A stretch of 64,000 bases of DNA. Origin: CAZSDU01 sp963662525 (GTDB lineage Bacteria > Bacteroidota > Bacteroidia > Bacteroidales > FEN-979). The number at the start of each line of letters is the position of its first letter. The first letter of the stretch is position 1. The notes beneath the pieces were generated by a model. It saw only the letters and a program-made list of their open reading frames with translations, had not been told where the DNA came from and ran no database searches. Both the position numbers and the translations under genes were made by a program. Location of the stretch: assembly GCA_963662525.1 (NCBI GenBank), contig OY759717.1, positions 2,852,001 to 2,916,000 on the forward strand, in the 5' to 3' direction. Shown here in pieces: positions 17,668 through 27,124 of the stretch.

Positions 17668-18130
17668 CTTCTTTTACACGGAAATTTTTTCCGGTATATG
17701 CGTTCAGGATTCCTGAAATAAATCCTTCATCATAATCACAGAAAGCTACTCCTGATATGGGTAGTCCGGAACAATCAAGATCTTCCGAAACGGTGAGAAT
17801 AAATGACATTGTTTCCATTTCTGCTTTTTCCACACGAAGAATACCAATGCCAAAGCTAAGTAACTTTTCGGTCAAATCAGCAATAAAACCATTGAAATCG
17901 AGAGAAGTATTCACCATATTGTTGCAGAATTCCTTGCCGGCTTTATATCCGGCCTGAATAAAGATATCGTTGGTCCTTTCAGGTCCATATCTTTTATCCA
18001 GCACATCCCTCAGGGTATATTGCATCAAACGGTAAACTGAAACCTGGGTCGTGGGACCCAGGTTAGGGCGGCCTTCAGCAATATCACCCAGATCTTTCCA
18101 TTCGAAATTGTATTTAACTTCTGTATCCAT
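17612..18130 (-). CDS. V4R (4-vinyl reductase) domain protein, probable sensor
   Basis: A 172-aa protein with the V4R fold (PF02830), seen in DmpR/XylR-type sensors and bacteriochlorophyll enzymes. The region after about residue 30 has LMQYTLRDVLDKRYGPE and AGYKAGKEFCNN. The C-terminal third has the signature VAFCDYDEGFISGIL followed by VKEVDCWGTGERTCRF, whose Cys/Gly pattern is typical of V4R small-molecule or metal-binding sites. It starts 4 nt after the PepSY-like gene ends and overlaps or abuts the histidine kinase, so the two likely work as a split sensor kinase. The ligand is unknown. Confidence 0.85.
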   Translation of the reverse strand: MDTEVKYNFEWKDLGDIAEGRPNLGPTTQVSVYRLMQYTLRDVLDKRYGPERTNDIFIQAGYKAGKEFCNNMVNTSLDFNGFIADLTEKLLSFGIGILRVEKAEMETMSFILTVSEDLDCSGLPISGVAFCDYDEGFISGILNAYTGKNFRVKEVDCWGTGERTCRFTVDLV

Positions 18131-18134
18131 TGTT

Positions 18135-18677
18135 CTATTTTTTAGGAACCGTTTTAATCACCTGTTTGGTTTGCATTGGTTGTTGAGGTTGTGACAGCTG
18201 TTTTGTATCAGTTTTATTGATTGACTGTACAGGCTGCTTCGTCTGCATTTGCTGTTGTGGCTTCACTACCTGTTTTGATTCCACCTGTCTTGTTACCTGC
18301 GGGTCCAGCTTGGTCGGTACCTGGTCATTGACTTTTACCGGTGGAGTGGCCGGTTGTTGATCCCGGCTTTGTGTTTGTGGCTGTAATGCTTCACTGCTTC
18401 GCGATCCCTCGCGATTATCTCCTTTTTTTAGGAATTTCCCATTCTCATCGAAAATATACAGGTGTTTGTTTTTATTTACAATCACACCCACATAATAAGT
18501 TACCGTACCATTCGTCTCCACTTTAAAAGCTTTATATATCTGAGAACCAGGCAGATTCCCCAGGATAAAATCAGTGGTCGGCTGAGGGAGCTGAGAGGGT
18601 TTGATTTCAATATTTTTTTGAGCGGAAACCTGCATGAAAATAAAAAGTGAAAGCAGGAAAATAAAAAATTTTTTCAT
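18135..18677 (-). CDS. secreted PepSY-like protein with Gln-rich tail
   Basis: A 180-aa protein with a clean signal peptide (residues 1-19, cleavage near VSAQ). A ~65-residue domain follows (LPQPTTDFILGNLPGS, AFKVETNGTVTYYVGVI, LYIFDENGKFLKKG). It resembles the PepSY-like domains of Bacteroidota; this is inference from pattern. The rest is a low-complexity Gln/Lys/Pro-rich tail with repeated QPQQ(P/Q)MQTKQ(P/V) segments. The tail repeats are also visible in DNA. It is the first gene of the operon with V4R, kinase and CXXCH lipoprotein, and has a TATCTTTG promoter box upstream. The domain call is moderate; secretion is clear. Confidence 0.7.
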   Translation of the reverse strand: MKKFFIFLLSLFIFMQVSAQKNIEIKPSQLPQPTTDFILGNLPGSQIYKAFKVETNGTVTYYVGVIVNKNKHLYIFDENGKFLKKGDNREGSRSSEALQPQTQSRDQQPATPPVKVNDQVPTKLDPQVTRQVESKQVVKPQQQMQTKQPVQSINKTDTKQLSQPQQPMQTKQVIKTVPKK

Positions 18678-18709
18678 GGTTCTGGTTTTTTAATTATGCA
18701 CGCAAAAAA

Positions 18710-18717
18710 CAAAGATA
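18710..18717 (-). promoter_or_regulatory. Bacteroidota-type -7 box (TATCTTTG)
   Basis: The minus strand reads TATCTTTG, an exact TAnnTTTG match, 32 nt upstream of the PepSY-like gene. It probably drives the whole PepSY-V4R-kinase-CXXCH operon. Confidence 0.45.
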
Positions 18718-18736
18718 ATACCAAAACCTTTAAATA

Positions 18737-18769
18737 AAAAAGGTCAACAAAAATTGTATTGACCTTTTT
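18737..18769 (-). terminator. rho-independent-type terminator hairpin
   Basis: The perfect 11-bp inverted repeat AAAAGGTCAA-type arms (18737-18747 and 18759-18769) with an 11-nt loop is followed on the minus strand by a run of T. It lies 22 nt beyond the end of the fragmentary ORF at 18792 and upstream of the next promoter. The A/T symmetry could let it act in both directions. Confidence 0.75.
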
Positions 18770-18791
18770 GAACATTGGATGAGAAATTTTA

Positions 18792-19077
18792 CTACTTTTC
18801 CGTTTCCTTGGCATTTAGTTTATTAATTTCAGTTTTTGCCGGTTGTTTTTTTGCTTCAGCAGGTTTGACATCTTTTTTATCCTGTGCCAACATGCTGAAT
18901 TCGCTGATATTGGTGGTTCCCGGATTCAGAGGCTGGTCTTGGTTAATATCATGCATACCCATGTGATCTTTGGCAAACAAGTGACGGTAATGGAGAAACT
19001 CATCCTGGGAATGGTCGAACATGGATGTGTCGCCATTGATTTGAATTTTTCTTGGAGAAGATCAGACCCCCGATCAG
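18792..19077 (-). pseudogene. orphan C-terminal fragment of an unknown protein
   Basis: On the minus strand a frame open from about 19077 to the stop at 18792 reads SSPRKIQINGDTSMFDHS..., ending in a Lys/Ala/Glu-rich tail. The only ATG inside is at 19022, which gives 76 aa (MFDHSQDEFLHYRH...). The coding-like part clearly starts before that ATG and is interrupted upstream by TGA. I therefore read it as the 3' end of a gene whose 5' part is lost, joined to the response-regulator remnant in another frame. I do not recognise the family. A genuine small gene starting at 19022 cannot be excluded. Confidence 0.45.
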
Positions 19078-19084
19078 ATACTGT

Positions 19085-19341
19085 CAGGATATAGACCTGA
19101 CCATCTTTTTCAAGAATTTTCTTTTGAAGGTTTTTAATATGCGTATAAATGAAATCAAAAGAATCAGCCATATCTATTTCATCACCCCATAAATGTTCAT
19201 TATTGCCGCTTCATACAGGTCGATCTTTTCCCTGGCAAGTTCAAATGTGTTTGCAGTTTCACAGGTATATTTTTTCTGCTCCAGAAAGGTTTCAATCGAT
19301 CTGGCCAGTTCTTTTTCATCTTCAATCACCAGGATTTTCAC
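19085..19341 (-). pseudogene. OmpR-type response regulator remnant with internal deletion
   Basis: From the GTG at 19341 the frame reads VKILVIEDEKELARSIETFL and continues to a TAG at 19174, giving 55 aa. This is the start of a receiver domain with its acidic pair (ED, residues 7-8), but it ends before the phospho-Asp. In another frame, from about 19204, the sequence reads NEHLWGDEIDMADSFDFIYT, HIKNLQKKILEKDG and QVYILTV. That is the C-terminal wing of an OmpR/PhoB DNA-binding domain. The middle of the gene, roughly 130 residues, is missing and the join is frameshifted. The GTG overlaps the stop of the GNAT gene (GTGA), so the intact gene was translationally coupled to it. Confidence 0.8.
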
Positions 19342-19877
19342 CTTAGAATGGCATAGATTATTTCATCCATGATAACATCGTTCTTGATAACTGCTTTCCG
19401 GTGAATTGCTTCTTGCCTGAAACCGGCTTTTTCAAGTACTCTCATTGAGATTTTATTTTTTTCGAAGATACCTGCATAAATCCGGATGATGGGCATATTT
19501 TTAAATGTCCACCTGACCAGGGTTTGTACAGCCTCTGTCATAATACCGTGGTTCCAGTATGCCTCACTCAGCCAATAGCCGATCTCAGCACTAAGCCTGT
19601 AAACATCATTTCCAGGGATGATCCCGATGCCGCCGACAGCCTTACCATCAATATCGATGGCAAAAAGAAAATTCTTTTCATCCTTCATTGAGTTTTGCAA
19701 CCATTGCCTGGCATGTTCGGGGGTGTAAGGATAAGGAAATCCATCCCGGAGATTGCAGGCAATATCCGGATTGTTTGCGTGAAGCGCCAGGGATTCTGCA
19801 TCCCCAGCCTGCCATGGACGTAAAACACATTTTGATAACCTGAATTCCACTATTTCACTATTCAATCTTTCACGCAT
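19338..19877 (-). CDS. GNAT family N-acetyltransferase
   Basis: A RimJ/RimL-like GNAT of 179 aa from the first ATG. It opens with RLSKCVLRPWQAGDAESLALHANNPDIA. It has the acetyl-CoA region with IGYWLSEAYWNHGIMTEAVQ, then RIYAGIFEKNKISMRVLEKAGF, the typical ending of this subfamily. The substrate is unknown (protein N-terminus, amino sugar or antibiotic). The first nine codons lie in the 3' flank duplicated from the neighbouring giant genes. A GTG at 19850 (then EFRLSKC...) would give a more usual GNAT start and coincides with the edge of that duplication, so it is an alternative start. The stop overlaps the GTG of the response-regulator remnant. Confidence 0.88.
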   Translation of the reverse strand: MRERLNSEIVEFRLSKCVLRPWQAGDAESLALHANNPDIACNLRDGFPYPYTPEHARQWLQNSMKDEKNFLFAIDIDGKAVGGIGIIPGNDVYRLSAEIGYWLSEAYWNHGIMTEAVQTLVRWTFKNMPIIRIYAGIFEKNKISMRVLEKAGFRQEAIHRKAVIKNDVIMDEIIYAILR

Positions 19878-22044
19878 CTCACGGGGAATGCATTTGCTTT
19901 TGAGCTTTCATAATAAGAGACCGATGGATTTGGCATATTGATCCCCCTGGCCAGGGGTTTTGATCCTGCCATGGTAGAAGTCCAGAACATGGAACCCTTG
20001 AGGTTGTCGGCAGCGGTAAAAGCCCAGGTGGTATTGAGGTAATACATTCCGTTGAGTAAAGCCAGGAATGATCCTAAAGGATCTTTGAGCGCTCCTGCAG
20101 CAATGCCGTTGCCCTGGCAGGCATCGATCAGATCCTGCCATTCCAGGGAGGTAGGCACATGCCAGCCCGGGGGGCAAACTCCCTTTGACCAACCCGGGGT
20201 ACTTCCGTACTGCATGAGTTCATCCCATTGGAACAGGGAGCCGTAGGCAGAGCAGGAGTTGTCGTTGGGCGGACAATACCTTTCCACCGTGCAGTTGTCG
20301 GTTTGATTCAGGGCCGAAGCAATGCTGTTTCCCCAGTTCAGGTTTTTGATCATCCAGCAGGAGGTACGGCTGTTGGCAGTAATCTGGAAGGTAGGGTACT
20401 TGTTGGTAGCGGGATCGGTATTGCGGGGATCGGTAAAGGTGTTGTTCACGCATTGATAGTCGGCATTGGAACGGTACACGGTCATGGTCTGGACAGCGGA
20501 AGCCTGACAGGTGTTGATATCGGTATAGGTGAAAGAAATGCTGTGAGATCCCTCGCCCAGGGTGGAAGGATCCAGAACATTCCCGGCCACCAGGTTTCCA
20601 TCGATGTAATACTTGCCACCGGCGCCCAGGGGTGTTCCGCCTTTGAGGACAAATGGTTTTGCGTTTTTAGTGGTGACAAGATCAAAGCAGGCAGGCAATG
20701 CCACTATGGGGAGTGAATTTACAGTAATGGTAGCGCTTCCCGACTGAAGCTGTGAACAGGAAGTTGAACTTCCGTCCTGCACGCGGATAAGGTTGTAGGT
20801 GAAGGTCCCCAGGGTGTTTGTCGGAGCAGCGACTGTTACGCTGCTTCCAGCAGTTGTAGTAACCACCTGATTGGGACCTCCATTGATGTTATAAGTAAAG
20901 GAATAAGGCGCAGTGGCTGACAAACCTGTAAAGGTGATCATAGGAGAGGGGGAATTCTGGCATACCGGAGTTGTTCCGGCAATGGTTGCCGTGGGCAAAG
21001 GATTCACTACCACGGTGGCGCTTCCCACCTGCGATTGTGAACAGGTGGTTGAACTTGCATCCTGCACGCTCACCAGGCTGTACACGAAGGTTCCTCCAGT
21101 CCCTGTTGGAACAATCACTGAAACGCTGTTTCCAACAGTAGTAGTAACCACCTGGTCGGCCCCGCCGTTGATCTTGTAGGTGAAGGTATAAGGAGCAGTG
21201 GCGTCAGCCCCGGTAAAGGTGATCAGCGGAGCCGCTGCATTCTGGCAAACCGCGGTTGTTCCTGCAATAGTTGCCGTGGGCAAAGGATTCACTACCACGG
21301 TGGCGCTTCCCACCTGCGATTGTGAACAGGTCGTGGAGCTTGCATCCTGCACGCTCACCAGGCTGTACACGAAAGTTCCCACAACTGCGGTGGGAGCGGC
21401 AACGGTAACACTGTTCCCGGCTGAAGTGGTAACCACCTGGTCGGCCCCGCCGTTGATCTTGTAGGTGAAGGTATAAGGAGCAGTGGCCTCAGCCCCTGTA
21501 AAGGTGATCAGCGGAGCCGCTGCATTCTGGCAAACTGAAGTAGTTCCTGAAATGGTAGCCGTGGGCAAAGGATTAACAGAAATGGTTGCGCTTCCCACCT
21601 GCGATTGTGAACAGGTCGTGGAACTTGCATCCTGCACGCTCACCAGGCTGTACACGAAAGTTCCCACAACTGCGGTGGGAGCGGCAACGGTAACGCTGTT
21701 CCCGGCTGAAGTGGTAACCACCTGGTCGGCCCCGCCGTTGATCTGGTAGGTGAAGGTATAGGGAGCAGTGGCGTCAGCCCCGGTAAATGTGATCAGCGGA
21801 GCCGCTGCATTCTGGCAAACTGAAGTCGATCCGGCAATGGTAGCCGTGGGCAAAGGATTAACAGAAATGGTTGCGCTTCCCACCTGAGATTGTGAACAGG
21901 TCGTGGAGCTTGCATCCTGCACGCTCACCAGGCTGTATACGAAGGTTCCCACAACTCCGGTAGGAGCGGCAACGGTAACGCTGTTCCCGGCTGAAGTGGT
22001 AACCACCTGGTCGGCCCCGCCGTTGATCTGATAGGTGAAGGTAT
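19848..22044. repeat. large duplicated segment, copy A (partner 24928-27124)
   Basis: Bases 19848-22044 and 24928-27124 (constant offset 5080) appear identical by eye at all places compared. They cover the FISUMP domain, the adjacent Ig module and about four and a half 285-bp repeats. Identity ends where copy A has tatatgg and copy B tataagg, and starts at the cactatttcac junction just 3' of the stop codons. Confidence 0.85.
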
Positions 22045-24922
22045 ATGGAGCAGTGGCCTCAGCCCCGGTAAATGTGATCAGCGGAGCCGCTGCATTCTGG
22101 CAAACTGAAGTCGACCCGGCAATGGTTGCCGTGGGCAAAGGATTAACAGAAATGGTTGCGCTTCCCACCTGCGATTGTGAACAGGTCGTGGAACTTGCAT
22201 CCTGCACGCTCACCAGGCTGTATACGAAGGTTCCCACAACTGCGGTGGGAGCGGCAACGGTAACGCTGTTACCGGCCGAAGTGGTAACCACCTGGTCGGC
22301 CCCGCCATTGATCTTGTAAGTGAAGGTATAAGGAGCAGTAGCTGAAGCTCCTGTAAATGTGATCAGCGGAGCTGCTGCATTCTGGCAAACTGAAGTAGTT
22401 CCTGAAATGGTAGCCGTGGGCAAAGGATTAACAGAAATGGTTGCGTTTCCCACCTGCGATTGTGAACAGGTCGTGGAACTTGCATCCTGCACGCTCACCA
22501 GGCTGTATACGAAGGTTCCCACAACTCCGGTAGGAGCGGCAACTGTAACGCTGTTCCCGGCCGAAGTGGTAACCACCTGGTCGGCCCCGCCGTTGATCTT
22601 GTAAGTGAAGGTATAAGGAGCAGTGGCGTCAGCCCCGGTAAATGTGATCAGCGGAGCCGCTGCATTCTGGCAAACTGAAGTCGACCCGGCAATGGTTGCC
22701 GTGGGCAAAGGATTCACTACCACGGTGGCGTTTCCCACCTGCGATTGTGAACAGGTCGTGGAGCTTGCATCCTGCACGCTCACCAGGCTGTACACGAAGG
22801 TTCCCACAACTGCGGTGGGAGCGGCAACGGTAACGCTGTTCCCGGCCGAAGTGGTAACCACCTGGTCGGCCCCACCGTTGATTTTGTAAGTGAAGGTATA
22901 GGGAGCGGTGGCGTCAGCCCCGGTAAATGTGATCAGCGGAGCCGCTGCATTCTGGCAAACTGAAGTAGTTCCTGAGATGGTGGCAGTAGGCAAGGAGTTA
23001 ACCTCTATTGTATTTTCAGCGGTATTGGAACATCCGTCTACATCGGTATATGTATAGGTGATGGTATGAGTTCCAGCTCCCGCCAGGGAAGGAATAAAGG
23101 TGCCGGAACTAACACCCGGGCCTGAATAAACGCCTCCTGATCCGGATGGCGTCCCCCCTGAGAGGGTGAAAGGAGCAGCATTAAGACAAACCGGTGGAAA
23201 AGGTGATAAGGTTACCGCCGGGAGATCCTTCACTGTAACAGATTGGGGAGCTGAGTTGGTGCAGTTGAAGGCATCCGTGTATTCATAGGAAAGATGTTTC
23301 AATCCCAGTCCTGCAAGGGCAGGATCAAAGAAATTCCCGGTAACTCCCGGGCCGGAATAGACACCACCCGGAGGGGTAGCCATATTGAGCAGAATTGGAG
23401 CTGTGTTGATACAAACCGTAGGAAGTTCAGGGAAAGTCACAACAGGTAATGCATGCACAAGTACTGAAGTGGAAGCATTGGCGGAAGCTGAGCAACCATC
23501 GGCGATGAGAACGGTATAATTATTATTCCCGACAGCCGGTGTAAACGTATGCGGATTCTCAATGGCCCCGTCATTCCATAAATAAAGATAGACCGGCTGA
23601 CCTCCATCCGGAACTGCAGTTAAAGTAATGGATGATCCTTCACAAACAGCAGATTGAGGATTGATGCCGACAGTCAGGCTTTTATTGTTTTTAATTATCA
23701 CAGTGTTTGTGCTGCTGGTACTACCACTGCAGGTTGTATTTGTTACCGTAAAAGTCACTGATTCATCCCCTTCAAGATCATTGCCATCCTGATAAGCGTA
23801 AATTGGAATCGTTGCCTGTGTTTCACCCGCAGGAATGGTTACGGATAGGGGAAATGATTGCCCGTTTGGGCTCCCGGGATTGGTTCCGTAATCAACATTT
23901 GTAGCGGTCGGTCCATCTGGGGTTGCTGAGCCTCCTAATTCAAAAGGAATTGTAAAATCCTCTTCCTTTGCACTGGCAATCTCAAAACTCACCGTGGCAT
24001 TGCTGCAACCTTCAATGGCATTATCTCCCAGACTGGGAATACTGTATGAATTGTCGAAAGTTACATTGTTGCTTGAAAAACTATTCGCTTCCAGAAAGAC
24101 CCCGGAATCTAAAATTCCATCGGAAGCATCGCCGATGGCAAACTTCATGTGATAGGTCTGATTACAGGTTAGTTCGTAGGTGGCAGTAAAAACGTAGGTG
24201 AAACGGTTATATGAGAAGTTGAATTTCATTCCATTCCACCAGGAATAGACTCCATTTCCATGATTGCCATTATCCGCAGCACAGATGTTAAAAATATTTA
24301 CATAACTAGAGCTATTGGGTAGAAGTGCTATGTTTACCGCATCATTTTGAAAATTCAAGCCACCGGAGATATCCGGACCGCTTAGGAAAAGACCGAATGC
24401 ATCATTGATGGAACTGCAGTATGTGTCAAATTCAATAGATGCAAATACATATTTAAAAGTCACCACTTCGGTTGCAGGAACAAAGTCAAATTCCAGAACA
24501 GATTTATCATGGATGCTATTATTGGCAAGAATAGCAAGATCGGGATCGCTTTCTGCAGGCTGATTAGCCCCTTGCATATCATCACTGGGATCATTCCCGC
24601 TAATGGATTTCTGGGTATAGCCTGTCGATAATAGTACTCCACCGCTAACCCCAAGTTGTGTCGTGGCAGAATTAGTGGTTGTAAATGAACCGATCTGATC
24701 CCTGTATGTGTTAGGAACACGGGTTAAACTGTTCAGTGGAGCAGATGAGCCATTAAATGTCGCATTTGATACGGTGACTCCAGTTCCAACCAGATAGGTC
24801 TGAACAAATTCAAGTGGGGTCATACTGATGTTAGCTCCATTGGTAACCGACAATTGGGCATAAAGGAGAGCAGGAAACAGATTCCCTGCCAGAAACAATA
24901 AAAAAATTAACTTCTTTTTCAT
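19862..24922 (-). CDS. giant secreted repeat protein: choice-of-anchor L head, Ig-like repeats, FISUMP C-terminus
   Basis: A 1686-aa protein with a signal peptide (1-22). Residues ~25-290 form a choice-of-anchor L-type beta domain, shown by VSGGVLLSTGYTQ, SDPDLAILA and VLEFDFVP...FKYVFASIEFDTYC. A Calx-beta-like stretch follows (~305-415, GDESVTFTV), then PKD/Ig-like modules (~415-640) and eight tandem 95-aa repeats (~640-1400; each with PLPTATI(S/A)G, VCQNAAAPLITFTG and TFVYSLVSVQDASSTTC). A final Ig-like linker and a FISUMP domain (~1480-1686; YGSLFQWDELMQYGS, CPPGWHVPTSLEWQDL, ending RCVKD) complete it. There is no T9SS tail. Probable surface adhesin or matrix protein. It starts 19 nt after the preceding paralog and is probably cotranscribed with it. 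Confidence 0.9.
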   Translation of the reverse strand: MKKKLIFLLFLAGNLFPALLYAQLSVTNGANISMTPLEFVQTYLVGTGVTVSNATFNGSSAPLNSLTRVPNTYRDQIGSFTTTNSATTQLGVSGGVLLSTGYTQKSISGNDPSDDMQGANQPAESDPDLAILANNSIHDKSVLEFDFVPATEVVTFKYVFASIEFDTYCSSINDAFGLFLSGPDISGGLNFQNDAVNIALLPNSSSYVNIFNICAADNGNHGNGVYSWWNGMKFNFSYNRFTYVFTATYELTCNQTYHMKFAIGDASDGILDSGVFLEANSFSSNNVTFDNSYSIPSLGDNAIEGCSNATVSFEIASAKEEDFTIPFELGGSATPDGPTATNVDYGTNPGSPNGQSFPLSVTIPAGETQATIPIYAYQDGNDLEGDESVTFTVTNTTCSGSTSSTNTVIIKNNKSLTVGINPQSAVCEGSSITLTAVPDGGQPVYLYLWNDGAIENPHTFTPAVGNNNYTVLIADGCSASANASTSVLVHALPVVTFPELPTVCINTAPILLNMATPPGGVYSGPGVTGNFFDPALAGLGLKHLSYEYTDAFNCTNSAPQSVTVKDLPAVTLSPFPPVCLNAAPFTLSGGTPSGSGGVYSGPGVSSGTFIPSLAGAGTHTITYTYTDVDGCSNTAENTIEVNSLPTATISGTTSVCQNAAAPLITFTGADATAPYTFTYKINGGADQVVTTSAGNSVTVAAPTAVVGTFVYSLVSVQDASSTTCSQSQVGNATVVVNPLPTATIAGSTSVCQNAAAPLITFTGADATAPYTFTYKINGGADQVVTTSAGNSVTVAAPTGVVGTFVYSLVSVQDASSTTCSQSQVGNATISVNPLPTATISGTTSVCQNAAAPLITFTGASATAPYTFTYKINGGADQVVTTSAGNSVTVAAPTAVVGTFVYSLVSVQDASSTTCSQSQVGSATISVNPLPTATIAGSTSVCQNAAAPLITFTGAEATAPYTFTYQINGGADQVVTTSAGNSVTVAAPTGVVGTFVYSLVSVQDASSTTCSQSQVGSATISVNPLPTATIAGSTSVCQNAAAPLITFTGADATAPYTFTYQINGGADQVVTTSAGNSVTVAAPTAVVGTFVYSLVSVQDASSTTCSQSQVGSATISVNPLPTATISGTTSVCQNAAAPLITFTGAEATAPYTFTYKINGGADQVVTTSAGNSVTVAAPTAVVGTFVYSLVSVQDASSTTCSQSQVGSATVVVNPLPTATIAGTTAVCQNAAAPLITFTGADATAPYTFTYKINGGADQVVTTTVGNSVSVIVPTGTGGTFVYSLVSVQDASSTTCSQSQVGSATVVVNPLPTATIAGTTPVCQNSPSPMITFTGLSATAPYSFTYNINGGPNQVVTTTAGSSVTVAAPTNTLGTFTYNLIRVQDGSSTSCSQLQSGSATITVNSLPIVALPACFDLVTTKNAKPFVLKGGTPLGAGGKYYIDGNLVAGNVLDPSTLGEGSHSISFTYTDINTCQASAVQTMTVYRSNADYQCVNNTFTDPRNTDPATNKYPTFQITANSRTSCWMIKNLNWGNSIASALNQTDNCTVERYCPPNDNSCSAYGSLFQWDELMQYGSTPGWSKGVCPPGWHVPTSLEWQDLIDACQGNGIAAGALKDPLGSFLALLNGMYYLNTTWAFTAADNLKGSMFWTSTMAGSKPLARGINMPNPSVSYYESSKANAFPVRCVKD
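20720..23002. repeat. eight tandem 285-bp repeats in the 1686-aa gene
   Basis: Units repeat every 285 bp exactly, each encoding one 95-aa Ig-like module. Seven units are nearly identical; the 3'-most (20720-21000) is more diverged. Variants between units are mostly block-like: the linker reads TTC ACT ACC ACG or TTA ACA GAA ATG in the plus orientation. Confidence 0.92.
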
Positions 24923-24927
24923 TTTTT

Positions 24928-27124
24928 CACTATTTCACTATTCAATCTTTCACGCATCTCACGGGGAATGCATTTGCTTTTGAGCTTTCATAATAAGAGA
25001 CCGATGGATTTGGCATATTGATCCCCCTGGCCAGGGGTTTTGATCCTGCCATGGTAGAAGTCCAGAACATGGAACCCTTGAGGTTGTCGGCAGCGGTAAA
25101 AGCCCAGGTGGTATTGAGGTAATACATTCCGTTGAGTAAAGCCAGGAATGATCCTAAAGGATCTTTGAGCGCTCCTGCAGCAATGCCGTTGCCCTGGCAG
25201 GCATCGATCAGATCCTGCCATTCCAGGGAGGTAGGCACATGCCAGCCCGGGGGGCAAACTCCCTTTGACCAACCCGGGGTACTTCCGTACTGCATGAGTT
25301 CATCCCATTGGAACAGGGAGCCGTAGGCAGAGCAGGAGTTGTCGTTGGGCGGACAATACCTTTCCACCGTGCAGTTGTCGGTTTGATTCAGGGCCGAAGC
25401 AATGCTGTTTCCCCAGTTCAGGTTTTTGATCATCCAGCAGGAGGTACGGCTGTTGGCAGTAATCTGGAAGGTAGGGTACTTGTTGGTAGCGGGATCGGTA
25501 TTGCGGGGATCGGTAAAGGTGTTGTTCACGCATTGATAGTCGGCATTGGAACGGTACACGGTCATGGTCTGGACAGCGGAAGCCTGACAGGTGTTGATAT
25601 CGGTATAGGTGAAAGAAATGCTGTGAGATCCCTCGCCCAGGGTGGAAGGATCCAGAACATTCCCGGCCACCAGGTTTCCATCGATGTAATACTTGCCACC
25701 GGCGCCCAGGGGTGTTCCGCCTTTGAGGACAAATGGTTTTGCGTTTTTAGTGGTGACAAGATCAAAGCAGGCAGGCAATGCCACTATGGGGAGTGAATTT
25801 ACAGTAATGGTAGCGCTTCCCGACTGAAGCTGTGAACAGGAAGTTGAACTTCCGTCCTGCACGCGGATAAGGTTGTAGGTGAAGGTCCCCAGGGTGTTTG
25901 TCGGAGCAGCGACTGTTACGCTGCTTCCAGCAGTTGTAGTAACCACCTGATTGGGACCTCCATTGATGTTATAAGTAAAGGAATAAGGCGCAGTGGCTGA
26001 CAAACCTGTAAAGGTGATCATAGGAGAGGGGGAATTCTGGCATACCGGAGTTGTTCCGGCAATGGTTGCCGTGGGCAAAGGATTCACTACCACGGTGGCG
26101 CTTCCCACCTGCGATTGTGAACAGGTGGTTGAACTTGCATCCTGCACGCTCACCAGGCTGTACACGAAGGTTCCTCCAGTCCCTGTTGGAACAATCACTG
26201 AAACGCTGTTTCCAACAGTAGTAGTAACCACCTGGTCGGCCCCGCCGTTGATCTTGTAGGTGAAGGTATAAGGAGCAGTGGCGTCAGCCCCGGTAAAGGT
26301 GATCAGCGGAGCCGCTGCATTCTGGCAAACCGCGGTTGTTCCTGCAATAGTTGCCGTGGGCAAAGGATTCACTACCACGGTGGCGCTTCCCACCTGCGAT
26401 TGTGAACAGGTCGTGGAGCTTGCATCCTGCACGCTCACCAGGCTGTACACGAAAGTTCCCACAACTGCGGTGGGAGCGGCAACGGTAACACTGTTCCCGG
26501 CTGAAGTGGTAACCACCTGGTCGGCCCCGCCGTTGATCTTGTAGGTGAAGGTATAAGGAGCAGTGGCCTCAGCCCCTGTAAAGGTGATCAGCGGAGCCGC
26601 TGCATTCTGGCAAACTGAAGTAGTTCCTGAAATGGTAGCCGTGGGCAAAGGATTAACAGAAATGGTTGCGCTTCCCACCTGCGATTGTGAACAGGTCGTG
26701 GAACTTGCATCCTGCACGCTCACCAGGCTGTACACGAAAGTTCCCACAACTGCGGTGGGAGCGGCAACGGTAACGCTGTTCCCGGCTGAAGTGGTAACCA
26801 CCTGGTCGGCCCCGCCGTTGATCTGGTAGGTGAAGGTATAGGGAGCAGTGGCGTCAGCCCCGGTAAATGTGATCAGCGGAGCCGCTGCATTCTGGCAAAC
26901 TGAAGTCGATCCGGCAATGGTAGCCGTGGGCAAAGGATTAACAGAAATGGTTGCGCTTCCCACCTGAGATTGTGAACAGGTCGTGGAGCTTGCATCCTGC
27001 ACGCTCACCAGGCTGTATACGAAGGTTCCCACAACTCCGGTAGGAGCGGCAACGGTAACGCTGTTCCCGGCTGAAGTGGTAACCACCTGGTCGGCCCCGC
27101 CGTTGATCTGATAGGTGAAGGTAT
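24928..27124. repeat. large duplicated segment, copy B (partner 19848-22044)
   Basis: Second copy of the 2.2-kb segment, carrying the 3' part of the 1620-aa gene. Beyond 27124 the two genes still match in patches of 285-bp units but no longer base for base, which is what gene conversion between repeat arrays would leave. Confidence 0.85.

Noticed and set aside
24988..25796. Frames of 94, 77, 162 and 67 aa over the FISUMP region (duplicated at 19908-20716)
   Set aside because: Alternative-frame shadows of the FISUMP coding sequence; they recur only because the DNA is duplicated.
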